31,916 bases of DNA from DAOTWP01 sp034435675 (GTDB taxonomy: Bacteria; Chloroflexota; Anaerolineae; Aggregatilineales; Phototrophicaceae), in NCBI GenBank assembly GCA_034435675.1, contig DAOTWP010000373.1, forward strand, positions 1 to 31,916, in the 5' to 3' direction. Positions within the stretch are counted from its first letter, which is position 1, and each line of letters opens with the position of its first letter. Both the position numbers and the translations under genes were made by a program. The notes below the pieces were generated by a model. It was given only the letters and a program-made list of their open reading frames with translations, was not told the DNA's origin and ran no database searches. This document shows positions 22,900 through 31,029 of the stretch, piece after piece.

Positions 22900-25248
22900 T
22901 TGTCTTCATCACCCGATATACCACTCAAAGAAATACGCGAGCGCTGCGCAGTGATTCTGAACCCGGCTGCCGAAGAAGCCGTGGGCTTGCAGCATAACTA
23001 CGTGGGCGTTGAACACCTGTTTATGGCAGCCACGCGCAACGACCACGGACCAACGGCGAAATTGCTCAACCGCGCCGGTCTGAATCCGCGACAGGTGCGC
23101 AATGAGATTCGCCTTGAAATTGGCGTGGGCGAAGGACCGTTTGGTGAAGTCCTGCCGCTGACGCCCCGCGCCGAGATGGTGCTGGCGCTGGCGATTTTTC
23201 TGGCGGAACAGGACGAGCAGGATGACGTGACCGAAGAACATGTGCTGATGGCGATGCTGCAAGAAGGCGAAGGCGTGCCGGTGCGCAAGCTGATTGACAT
23301 GGGCTTCGATTTGAATCACTGGCTGCAGCGCCTGATCGCCGAGCAGGAAAGCGTCAGCAGCCCGCTGACCGGGTCCAGCAGCAGCGCCTTCAGCTTTCTG
23401 GATCACGACGATGAGGACGACGCCTTCCCGGATGACTCGGTCATGCTGGGCAGTTCGGACAGCGACACACGCATGCCCACCCCGCTGCTGGACAAATATG
23501 GGCGCGACCTAACGGCACTGGCAGCACGGGGCAAAATCGGACCGGCGATTGCCCGCGATGACGAGATTCGCGCCCTGGCGCGCACCCTGGCACGCAGCAA
23601 AAAGAACAACCCGCTGCTGCTGGGCGACGCGGGCGTGGGCAAAACGGCTGTGGTCGAAGGACTGGCATATGCCATCTTCGCCGGGACTGCACCGGAAGCG
23701 CTCAAACGCAAGCGTATCGTACAGATCGAAATCGGCACACTGGTTGCCGGGACAAGCCTGCGCGGACAGTTTGAGGAACGGCTGATCGGCATCGTTGAGG
23801 AGGCGAAATCCTCTGGCAGTGTGATTCTGTTTATTGACGAGATCCACACCATCGTGGGCGCGGGCGATACCATTGACAGCAATCTGGACGCCGCCAACAT
23901 CCTCAAACCGGCGCTCGCCAGCGGCGAATTGATGTGCATCGGCGCGACCACCCACGCCGAATACCGCCGCGCCATCGCGCAGGATCCCGCGCTGGATCGC
24001 CGCTTCCGTACACTTGACATTGAAGAGCCGAGTCTTGAAGACGCGCTGGCGATTGTTATCGGGCAGCGCGAACGGCTGGAACAGCATCATGGCATTACCA
24101 TCCGCGCCGAGGCAATCGAGGCATCCGTGCGGCTGTCGGTGCGCTACATGGCAGACCGCCGCCTGCCGGACAAAGCGATTGACCTGCTGGACGAAGCCTG
24201 CACGCGCGTGACGATCCGCACGGTAGCACCGGAAGACGAACACCCCCCCGGCGAAGTCAGCGTAGAAGATGTCGCGGCGGTGCTGTCCGAGTGGACAGGT
24301 ATCCCGGTCAATGAACTGACCAAAGACGAAAAACGCCGCCTTGCCGGTCTGGAAGACGCGCTGCTCCGGCGGGTGATTGGGCAGGACAAAGCCGTGCGCG
24401 CTGTTGCCGCTGCCATCAAGACCGCACGCGCCGGGCTGGGCGACCCCAACCGCCCTATCGGGGTGTTCCTGTTTATGGGACCCAGCGGCGTGGGCAAAAG
24501 CGAACTGGCAAAAGCGCTGGCAGATTTTCTGTTCGGCAGTGACGAGGCAATGCTGCGGCTGGATATGTCCGAGTTCCATGACGCGCACACGGTGGCACGG
24601 CTGATCGGTTCGCCACCGGGTTACAAGGACGCGCAGCGCGGCGGGCAGCTCACCGATGAACTGCGCCGCCGTCCCTACAGCGTCGTACTGCTCGATGAAG
24701 TCGAGAAGGCAGCGCCGGAAGTCTTCGACATCTTTTTGCAGGTCTTCGACGACGGGCGCATCAGCGACGCGCATGGCAGAGTCGTGGACGCACGCCATGC
24801 CGTATTTATCCTGACGAGCAACATTGGCACAGAACAGGGCGGCAAACATACCGGGTTCCTGCCGCAGGATGAGTTCGAGGCGGATTATGCGCAGTATTTG
24901 AAGGATTTCTTCCGCCCGGAACTGATCAACCGGCTGGATGATGTGATTACGTTCAACCGGCTGAGCAAAGAGACGATGAGCCGGATTCTTGACCTGCAAC
25001 TGCTGGATCTGCACCAGCGGCTGCGCGAGCAGAAGCTTAGCCTTGAACTGGCAGACGATGCCCGCAATCTGGTGCTGGACGAAGGCTATGACCCGGCGCA
25101 CGGCGCGCGCCCACTGCGCCGCGCCATCGAACGCCTGATTACGCGCCCGCTGAGTGCGCGCATTGTTGAAGAGGCTTTCCAGCCGGGCGACCACATTGTT
25201 GCCACGGCAGGGGATGATAACCGGCTGTGGTTTGAGGCAAAACACTAA
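22900..25248 (+). CDS. ClpC/ClpA-like AAA+ unfoldase without an M-domain
   Basis: 782 residues. Two ClpN repeats cover about 5-145 and are followed by an acidic Ser/Asp-rich linker (150-195). Domain D1 has Walker A GDAGVGKT (242-249) and Walker B VILFIDEIH (308-316). D2 has GPSGVGKS (527-534) and VVLLDEVEKA (595-604). D1 and D2 are joined by a short piece containing EWTGIPVNEL; the coiled M-domain of ClpC (with its UVR motif) is missing. ClpC and ClpA pass unfolded proteins to ClpP through an [ILV]GF/L tripeptide; here the site reads TGF (651-653). The start is TTG at 22900 with AGGG five bases before. It shares an operon with the TPR kinase, three bases downstream, and is divergent from the membrane kinase. 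Confidence 0.9.
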   Translation: MSSSPDIPLKEIRERCAVILNPAAEEAVGLQHNYVGVEHLFMAATRNDHGPTAKLLNRAGLNPRQVRNEIRLEIGVGEGPFGEVLPLTPRAEMVLALAIFLAEQDEQDDVTEEHVLMAMLQEGEGVPVRKLIDMGFDLNHWLQRLIAEQESVSSPLTGSSSSAFSFLDHDDEDDAFPDDSVMLGSSDSDTRMPTPLLDKYGRDLTALAARGKIGPAIARDDEIRALARTLARSKKNNPLLLGDAGVGKTAVVEGLAYAIFAGTAPEALKRKRIVQIEIGTLVAGTSLRGQFEERLIGIVEEAKSSGSVILFIDEIHTIVGAGDTIDSNLDAANILKPALASGELMCIGATTHAEYRRAIAQDPALDRRFRTLDIEEPSLEDALAIVIGQRERLEQHHGITIRAEAIEASVRLSVRYMADRRLPDKAIDLLDEACTRVTIRTVAPEDEHPPGEVSVEDVAAVLSEWTGIPVNELTKDEKRRLAGLEDALLRRVIGQDKAVRAVAAAIKTARAGLGDPNRPIGVFLFMGPSGVGKSELAKALADFLFGSDEAMLRLDMSEFHDAHTVARLIGSPPGYKDAQRGGQLTDELRRRPYSVVLLDEVEKAAPEVFDIFLQVFDDGRISDAHGRVVDARHAVFILTSNIGTEQGGKHTGFLPQDEFEADYAQYLKDFFRPELINRLDDVITFNRLSKETMSRILDLQLLDLHQRLREQKLSLELADDARNLVLDEGYDPAHGARPLRRAIERLITRPLSARIVEEAFQPGDHIVATAGDDNRLWFEAKH

Positions 25249-25251
25249 GGG

Positions 25252-28200
25252 ATGCAAACACAACAGTTTCCGCCGGTTCCACAAACCGGGCGCACACCAG
25301 CCCCACTGCCCCCGGACGAGCGCGCCCGTCTGCTGCGCAGGCGTCATCGCCATGACGCGGTAGATTATTTTGCGAATGACCCGCACGCAGAGATTCGTGA
25401 ACTGGGCAAGCTCGCCCTGCGGCGCAGCGACATCAATGACCTGTTCGCGCTGGGCGACCTGTGCGCCCAGCAAATCCTGACGTCTGATCAACGCCTGCTG
25501 GTATTTTATGCGGGTAAGACGCTGATGGCGTACAAGCGCGTGATTGATCGTGGACAAACGGACGTTGACCGGCGGTTGGCACGCCGCGCGATTGACGAAC
25601 TGGTGGCGTGGCTGGCAGAGATTGCCCGCCTGGCGCCGTCGCGCCGCAATCTGGCGGTGGCGCTGTGGGCAGTTGCCGAAGAAAGCGAGAATGACCTTGC
25701 ACCGGACATCGCCAAAGTAAACAACAACACCGCGCTGCGCCTGCTGGCGCTTTATAGCAGCCTTGTGCCAGAGGAAGAAGTCGTTGACGAAGGCACACAG
25801 GTCGATGAACGCACCCAGACCGACGCCGACCTACCGCCGATGAGCGAAGTCTCTGGCACCCGCGCTGACCTCGCCCTCAGCGACGATTTGCTGTCGCGCG
25901 TGACCGCCGCCACCCTGCCGCCGCATGCCAGCGAAACGCAGGTGGAGGACAGCGTGCTGCTGTCGCTGACATCCGTAGAGCGCGATGGCAGCCAGCTTGA
26001 CCGCAAGACACTGCGCAAGGCAGGCGAACAAAAAAGCGAATTTCGCTTTGGCGACCGCATCCTTGACCGCTACGAAGTTGCCGATGTGCGCTGGGGCGGT
26101 ATGGGCATCGTCTATCTGTGCTACGACCATGAACAGCGTGAACCTGTCGCCATCAAGAGCTTTCAGGATCGTTTCCTGAACAACGAGCGTGCCGTAACGC
26201 GCTTCACCAACGAAGCGCTCACCTGGATACGCATGGACAAGCACCCGCATATCGTGCAGGCGCGCCTGGTGCAGATTATCAACGGACGCCCGCATATCAT
26301 CCTGGAACACATCAGCGGACCAGAAAACCTGGGACCCGACCTGCGCAGCTGGATCGAACATAACCGTATTGATCTGGCACAGGCGATCAAGTTTGGACTG
26401 CAAATTGCGCAGGGCATGCACCACGCGACCACCAAAGTGCCGGGTTTGGTACACCGCGACCTGAAGCCCGCCAACATCCTGGTCACGCATGATGGCGTTG
26501 CGAAAGTCACCGACTTCGGGCTGGTACGTTCGATCAACAAGGAACTGCCGCTGCCCGATGATGATTTCGAGAGCGATGTGGATAACCCCGACCTGACCCG
26601 CCGGGGCGCGAAAGTCGGCACCGCGCCGTACATGTCACCTGAGCAGTGCCGTTCGCTGGATGTGGACATGCGCTCGGACATGTATTCATTCGGCTGCGTG
26701 CTCTACGAAATGCTCACCGGGCACAAGGTGTTTAATGCCCGGCGCTTTGAGGCGTGGCTCGACGCGCATGTTCACGAGACACCGGCGTTTGACGAAGAAA
26801 GCGCCGGGCGCATCCCGCCGCGACTGCGCGACCTGACACTGTTTTGCCTGGAAAAGAACCCGGAGAACCGTCCCCGGTCATGGAATACGCTGGTCAATGA
26901 ACTGGCGGCAATGTATGTGGAGATTATCGGGCAGGCTCCCGTACTGGAAACCACCGGGCAGGAACTGGCAGCGCGTGAGCTGATGGACAAGGGCTACTCG
27001 CTGACCGAACTGGGACGCTTGTCCGAAGCGCTGGAAGCCTATGACCGCGCCATCAGCCTGCAGCCCGATTATGCCCATGCCTGGGCGCGCAAGGGGCGCA
27101 CCCTGCGGCTGATGGAACGCTATGAAGAAGCGCTGCACTGCTACGACCGCGCCCTTCAGCTTGCCCCCGACTTCGCCTGGGGCTGGAACGGCAAGGGCGT
27201 CATCTACCAGCGCTTGAACCAGCAGCAGGAAGCGTTAACCTGCTTCGAACGTGCCTGCGTGCTCAACCCCAGCGATGTGTGGCACTGGTACAACCGCGCC
27301 GATGCGCTGCAAAATCTGGGCAAGCAGGACGAAGCGATTCCGCTGCTCACCCACGCGCTGTCACTTGACCCGAATCACCCGAACAGTTGGGCGAAGCTGG
27401 GTCAGATTCACCGGCTGAAGAACGAGTTTGAAGAAGCAGTCCACGCCTACCAGAAGGCGATTCAACTGGACAACAGCTATGCGTGGGCGCACAATGGCAT
27501 GGGGCTGGCGCTGAAGGCGCTGGGCAGAACCCGTGACGCGCTGCTGAGCTTTAAACGCGCCAGCAAGTACCAGCCGAATGAGGTGTGGCACTGGTACAAT
27601 CTGACCGAAATGCACGTCAAGATCGGGCAGTATGAGGACGCACTGCCCCCCGCGCAGGAGGCAACCCGCACCGACCCGCAGCACGCGCCAAGCTGGGCGA
27701 AACTGGGGCAGGTGCTGCGCTATCTCAACCGCTATCAGGAAGCGCTGGACGCCTACCAGAAGGCGATTGAACAGGATCCCAATTATGATTGGGCGATCAA
27801 CGGCAAGGGCATTGTGCTGGAGCACATGGAACGCTACGAAGAAGCGCTCGCCTGTTACCGCCGCGCCGGGGAAATTGCCCCGCACGATATTTCGCCCTGG
27901 TACAATCAGGGCAACATTCTGGTGCTGCTCTCACGCTATGAAGAAGCGCTGACCCTGCTCCAGCATGTGACCCAGATGAACCCGCGCCATGCCCGCAGTT
28001 GGGCACGGTTGGGCACGGCGCTGCGTAACGTGGGACGGCTGGAAGAAGCGCTGACGGCAACGCAGCGGGCAACCCAGATTGCGCCGGATTATGCCTGGGC
28101 GTGGAACGAACAGGGCATCACCCTGGAAGCGATGCGGCGTTTTGAGGATGCGCTCGAAGCGTATCGCAACGCCAGCGCCTCCGCCCCGACTGAGCCGATG

Positions 28201-29271
28201 TACCTCTACCGCCAGACCGATGTGCTGATTACCCTGGACCGTTATCATCAGGCATTGACGCTGCTGGAAATGGCGCTCAAGCTGGACACCCGCAGCGCCA
28301 ATATCTGGGCGAAACACGGGCAGGTGCTGCGCAAGCTGCGGCGTTATGAAGAGGCGCTGACCAGCTATTCACGCGCGGTGGATCTGTCGCCCGAGTATGG
28401 CTGGGCATGGAGTGGGCGCGGGCTAACGCTGAGCGAACTGGGACGCCACGAGGATGCACTGTACTGCTTCCAGAAGGCGATTGAGTGCGATCCCAACGAT
28501 ACCTGGTACTGGCTGAATCATGCGGACGAACTGATCTATCTGGGACGTGACCAGGAAGCCCTGGAGTCGCTGGACAACGCCCAGCGCGTTAACCCCAAAC
28601 ACGCCGAAAGCTGGGCGAAGCGCGGGCAGGTGCTGCGCCGCCTGAACAACCTGCAAGAGGCGCTGAGCGCTTATGACAAAGCCGTTGCCCTCAACCCGCA
28701 TCATGCCTGGGCATGGAACGGACGCGGGCTGACGCTGAAAGACCTGGGGCGGCGCGAGGAAGCGCTGGTCAGCTATGAACGCGCCTCCCGCGAGGACCCG
28801 CACATGATCTGGTACTACATCAACCAGATTGACCTGTTGCTGGACATGCGCCGCAAGAGTGACGCGCTGGGTGTGGCGGAGCAGGCAACGCGCGCCATGC
28901 CGCTGAATGCAACAGCGTGGGCACGGCATGGGCAGGTGCTGCGCCGCCTGAACCAGATGAGCGAGGCAGTCGAAAGCTACCAGAAAGCAATCGAACTGAA
29001 CGAGAGTTATGCCTGGGCGTGGAATGGGCTGGGACTGTCTTATGCGGTGCTGGAACAGTGGGACGAAGCGCTGAAGTGCTATGAAACCGCGCTGCGTTAT
29101 GAGGCGAACGATGTCTGGTTCTGGACGAATTATGCCGAGGCGCTGTGCCGGTTGGGCAGCAAAGAACGGGCGCTTGAGGCGTTCCAGCGGGCGCTGCTGC
29201 TTGTGCCCAACCATGAGCCAACCCTGCGCAAAATGCAGGAGTGCCTCAGCCGCCTGACTGGCGAAGATTGA
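25252..29271 (+). CDS. Ser/Thr protein kinase fused to 22 TPRs
   Basis: 1339 residues, cytoplasmic (no membrane helix). An N-terminal all-helical region (25-170) is followed by an acidic, Ser/Thr-rich linker (172-260) with three TQx(D/E) sites (TQVD 182-185, TQTD 188-191, TQVE 229-232). The kinase domain spans about 270-555: Gly loop RWGGMGIVY (first glycine replaced by Arg280), Lys302 (VAIK), HRD 401-403, Asn408, DFG 421-423 and SPE at 462-464. It should be active. Residues 571-1319 are TPRs with a period-three pattern described separately. The gene begins three bases after clp and is followed by the FHA gene after 33 bases. TPR kinases in Chloroflexota are usually smaller; the target is unknown, but position suggests it works with Clp and FHA. 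Confidence 0.92.
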   Translation: MQTQQFPPVPQTGRTPAPLPPDERARLLRRRHRHDAVDYFANDPHAEIRELGKLALRRSDINDLFALGDLCAQQILTSDQRLLVFYAGKTLMAYKRVIDRGQTDVDRRLARRAIDELVAWLAEIARLAPSRRNLAVALWAVAEESENDLAPDIAKVNNNTALRLLALYSSLVPEEEVVDEGTQVDERTQTDADLPPMSEVSGTRADLALSDDLLSRVTAATLPPHASETQVEDSVLLSLTSVERDGSQLDRKTLRKAGEQKSEFRFGDRILDRYEVADVRWGGMGIVYLCYDHEQREPVAIKSFQDRFLNNERAVTRFTNEALTWIRMDKHPHIVQARLVQIINGRPHIILEHISGPENLGPDLRSWIEHNRIDLAQAIKFGLQIAQGMHHATTKVPGLVHRDLKPANILVTHDGVAKVTDFGLVRSINKELPLPDDDFESDVDNPDLTRRGAKVGTAPYMSPEQCRSLDVDMRSDMYSFGCVLYEMLTGHKVFNARRFEAWLDAHVHETPAFDEESAGRIPPRLRDLTLFCLEKNPENRPRSWNTLVNELAAMYVEIIGQAPVLETTGQELAARELMDKGYSLTELGRLSEALEAYDRAISLQPDYAHAWARKGRTLRLMERYEEALHCYDRALQLAPDFAWGWNGKGVIYQRLNQQQEALTCFERACVLNPSDVWHWYNRADALQNLGKQDEAIPLLTHALSLDPNHPNSWAKLGQIHRLKNEFEEAVHAYQKAIQLDNSYAWAHNGMGLALKALGRTRDALLSFKRASKYQPNEVWHWYNLTEMHVKIGQYEDALPPAQEATRTDPQHAPSWAKLGQVLRYLNRYQEALDAYQKAIEQDPNYDWAINGKGIVLEHMERYEEALACYRRAGEIAPHDISPWYNQGNILVLLSRYEEALTLLQHVTQMNPRHARSWARLGTALRNVGRLEEALTATQRATQIAPDYAWAWNEQGITLEAMRRFEDALEAYRNASASAPTEPMYLYRQTDVLITLDRYHQALTLLEMALKLDTRSANIWAKHGQVLRKLRRYEEALTSYSRAVDLSPEYGWAWSGRGLTLSELGRHEDALYCFQKAIECDPNDTWYWLNHADELIYLGRDQEALESLDNAQRVNPKHAESWAKRGQVLRRLNNLQEALSAYDKAVALNPHHAWAWNGRGLTLKDLGRREEALVSYERASREDPHMIWYYINQIDLLLDMRRKSDALGVAEQATRAMPLNATAWARHGQVLRRLNQMSEAVESYQKAIELNESYAWAWNGLGLSYAVLEQWDEALKCYETALRYEANDVWFWTNYAEALCRLGSKERALEAFQRALLLVPNHEPTLRKMQECLSRLTGED
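27067..29208 (+). repeat. Seven tandem 102-residue (306-bp) three-TPR modules
   Basis: Residues 606-1319 of the TPR kinase consist of seven copies of a module made of three different TPRs of 34 residues each. Type C begins SWAKxGQVLR with AYxKAI, type A begins YAWAWNGxGL, and type B begins with xWxWYN. The order C-A-B repeats seven times without a gap, after one capping TPR (571-605), and ends with a partial helix (1320-1339). Confidence 0.85.
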
Positions 29272-29304
29272 GCCGTGCTGAAGTGTGGTACTTAGAGAGC
29301 GCTT

Positions 29305-29685
29305 ATGCTGAAAGAAATCTCGATTACGTATATGAGTGGACCGCTGGACGGCAAGAAACTGAGCTTTGAGCAGCCGCTGCCCGGCGAAGAAACCGTACTG
29401 CTCGTTGGGCGGCGTGAGGGCTGCGATATCTACCTGCCGTTCGACAAGAAGGTGTCGGCGCTGCATGCGCGGCTGGGCTGCGTGGCGATTCCGGTATCCG
29501 GCAGCGACCCCGGCAGCACGTTTTTGCTGTCCTTCTGGCTGGAAGACAGCGGCAGCCGCAATGGCACGTTCATCGAAAAAGAACATCAGGGCATTCAGGG
29601 GCGTGTGCCGCTGCGTCCGGGCACGCTCTTTCGCATCGGGCGCACGTGGCTGCGGCTGGATGTGCCGCTGTCGTTTGAGGGCTAA
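29305..29685 (+). CDS. FHA-domain protein
   Basis: 126 residues, essentially a single FHA domain, a beta-sandwich that binds phosphothreonine peptides. The key residues are Gly35-Arg36 in LLVGRREGCDIYLP, the SALHARL segment with Ser51 and His54, and Ser84-Arg85-Asn86-Gly87-Thr88 in EDSGSRNGTF. These are the residues that hold the phosphate and orient the loop in the known structures, so binding should be intact. There is no extra domain. AGAGAG is at 29294-29299, five bases before the ATG. It lies between a kinase with TQx(D/E) sites and DUF2087, which makes the kinase an obvious possible partner (inferred). Confidence 0.9.
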   Translation: MLKEISITYMSGPLDGKKLSFEQPLPGEETVLLVGRREGCDIYLPFDKKVSALHARLGCVAIPVSGSDPGSTFLLSFWLEDSGSRNGTFIEKEHQGIQGRVPLRPGTLFRIGRTWLRLDVPLSFEG

Positions 29686-29689
29686 AACA

Positions 29690-29992
29690 ATGCAGACACC
29701 CCCTGACACCCCGCCGGAAGCACTGAGTAATCATATGGACGCGCAGGGGCGGCTGATTGGGTGGCCCGCCCGTAAGCGTAAGGACTTGCAGAAACTCGCG
29801 CTGGAATATCTGGCGAGCAAGTTTGAAACAGGGCGGGTTTACACCGAAAAAGAAGTCACCATGCTGCTGGCACAGTGGCACACGTTCGAGGACTGGGCGA
29901 TGCTGCGCCGCGAACTGTTCGAGCAGGGTTACCTGAACCGTGAGAAAGACGGCAGCCGCTACTGGCGCACCCCCAACACCAGGCTGTATTGA
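29690..29992 (+). CDS. DUF2087 domain protein (putative DNA-binding)
   Basis: 100 residues with an ATG at 29690, four bases after the FHA stop. The core is LGWPARKRKDLQ-like: RLIGWPARKRKDLQKLALEY, then FETGRVYTEKEVTMLLAQWH and a last block LRRELFEQGYLNREKDGSRY. This is the DUF2087 pattern, a small winged-helix-like domain often attached to ArsR or DNA-binding proteins. It is the last gene of the kinase-Clp operon and could be its transcriptional output; that is inference. A six-bp hairpin (29992-30009) follows the stop. Confidence 0.85.
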   Translation: MQTPPDTPPEALSNHMDAQGRLIGWPARKRKDLQKLALEYLASKFETGRVYTEKEVTMLLAQWHTFEDWAMLRRELFEQGYLNREKDGSRYWRTPNTRLY

Positions 29993-30030
29993 TCCGGCAG
30001 GGACCGGATACAGGCTGAGCGGCGGTTCGC

Positions 30031-30077
30031 ATATTCGTGATTTCTCCCGTAGGGGCGAGACTGAGACCCGCGCCTGC
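30031..30077 (+). repeat. Dispersed 47-bp palindromic (REP-like) repeat, copy 2
   Basis: Matches the copy at 1094-1140 at 43 of 47 positions; the first 27 bases (ATATTCGTGATTTCTCCCGT and AGGGGCG) are identical. All four differences lie in the hairpin part, where they weaken the stem. It is 38 bases after the DUF2087 stop and ahead of the hydrolase gene. Confidence 0.75.
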
Positions 30078-30168
30078 AAAGAAAGGCAACGACGGCAGGA
30101 TTTTCAGACACGCGCTGCCGTCTGTGACAAACACTGCTGAACTACCTGAAGACAGGAACAAAACACCG

Positions 30169-31002
30169 ATGACTGACACCATACTGACCACCCCTGACGG
30201 CATCCGGCTGCACACGGTAAGCTGGCTGCCTGCTGGTGACCCGCGCGCCGCCGTCCTGCTGGTTCACGGCATCGCCGAACACAGCGGGCGTTATGCCCAT
30301 GTCGCCGCGCACCTGAACGCACAGGGCTACGCCGTTTACAGCTTTGACCACCGCGCACACGGGCAGAGCAGCGGCGAACCGCGCAGCTTTATTGCCGATT
30401 TTGACCTGCCCGTAGCCGACACGCGCCTGGTCTTTGAGGCGCTGCAAGCGCAGCAGCCAGGCAAAAAGCTGTTCATCTACGGGCACAGCATGGGGTCATT
30501 CGTGACGCTGCTGTTCGCCATGCGCTATCAGGCGGAACTCGCCGGGGTGATTTCGTCCGGCTGTCCGCTGACGATTGACACGACTGTGCCCGCCGCCGTC
30601 GTGATGATCGGCAATATACTCAACAGCATTTTGCCAATGCTGCCGCTGGTCAAACTGGAACTGGCGGCAATCTCGCGCGATCCGGCGGTAGTCACCGCCT
30701 ATAACAACGACCCGCTGGTGGTGCAAACGCCGGTGCGGGTGCGCATGGCAACCAGCTACAACCAGGCGCTTAAGGCGCTGCGTCCCGCGCTGGGGCAGCT
30801 GCGCGTGCCGCTGCTGCTGCTGCACGGCGAGGCAGACCGCATCGCGCCGGTGTCGGGCAGCCAACTGGTCTACGATCAGGCGGGGGCAGGCGACAAAACG
30901 CTCAAGCGCTATCCGGGGCTGTATCATGAAATCCACAACGAACCGGAAAAGGCGCAGGTGCTGGCAGACATCACTGACTGGTTGAACGCACACACGGCGT
31001 GA
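30169..31002 (+). CDS. Alpha/beta hydrolase, monoacylglycerol-lipase-like
   Basis: 277 residues of the serine aminopeptidase S33/monoglyceride lipase family. The oxyanion-hole motif VHGIAEHSGRY (32-42) and the nucleophile in YGHSMGSF (Ser107) are clear. The other triad members are Asp223 in LLHGEADRIAP and His253 in LYHEIHNE. SFDHRAHGQSSG (58-69) is the typical loop of this group, whose members cleave monoacylglycerols or lysophospholipids in the cytoplasm. No signal peptide. The ATG at 30169 is preferred to upstream in-frame starts because AGGA lies at 30154-30157 and the protein then starts at the family's usual position. A membrane protein follows 27 bases later, perhaps co-transcribed. 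Confidence 0.92.
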   Translation: MTDTILTTPDGIRLHTVSWLPAGDPRAAVLLVHGIAEHSGRYAHVAAHLNAQGYAVYSFDHRAHGQSSGEPRSFIADFDLPVADTRLVFEALQAQQPGKKLFIYGHSMGSFVTLLFAMRYQAELAGVISSGCPLTIDTTVPAAVVMIGNILNSILPMLPLVKLELAAISRDPAVVTAYNNDPLVVQTPVRVRMATSYNQALKALRPALGQLRVPLLLLHGEADRIAPVSGSQLVYDQAGAGDKTLKRYPGLYHEIHNEPEKAQVLADITDWLNAHTA

Positions 31003-31029
31003 CGCCACACGAGTATCCCGGAGAACAGC

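Noticed and set aside
23509..25557. 682-residue open frame on the minus strand across the Clp gene
   Set aside because: Antisense to invariant AAA+ motifs on the plus strand; no domain or plausible start in its own frame.
28423..29709. 428-residue minus-strand frame
   Set aside because: Antisense to the TPR repeats; its His/Gln-rich repeats mirror them.
20535..29992. A type VI secretion locus, because kinase, FHA and Clp occur together
   Set aside because: No Tss, Hcp or VgrG gene is present, and the Clp has ClpN repeats typical of ClpA/C.
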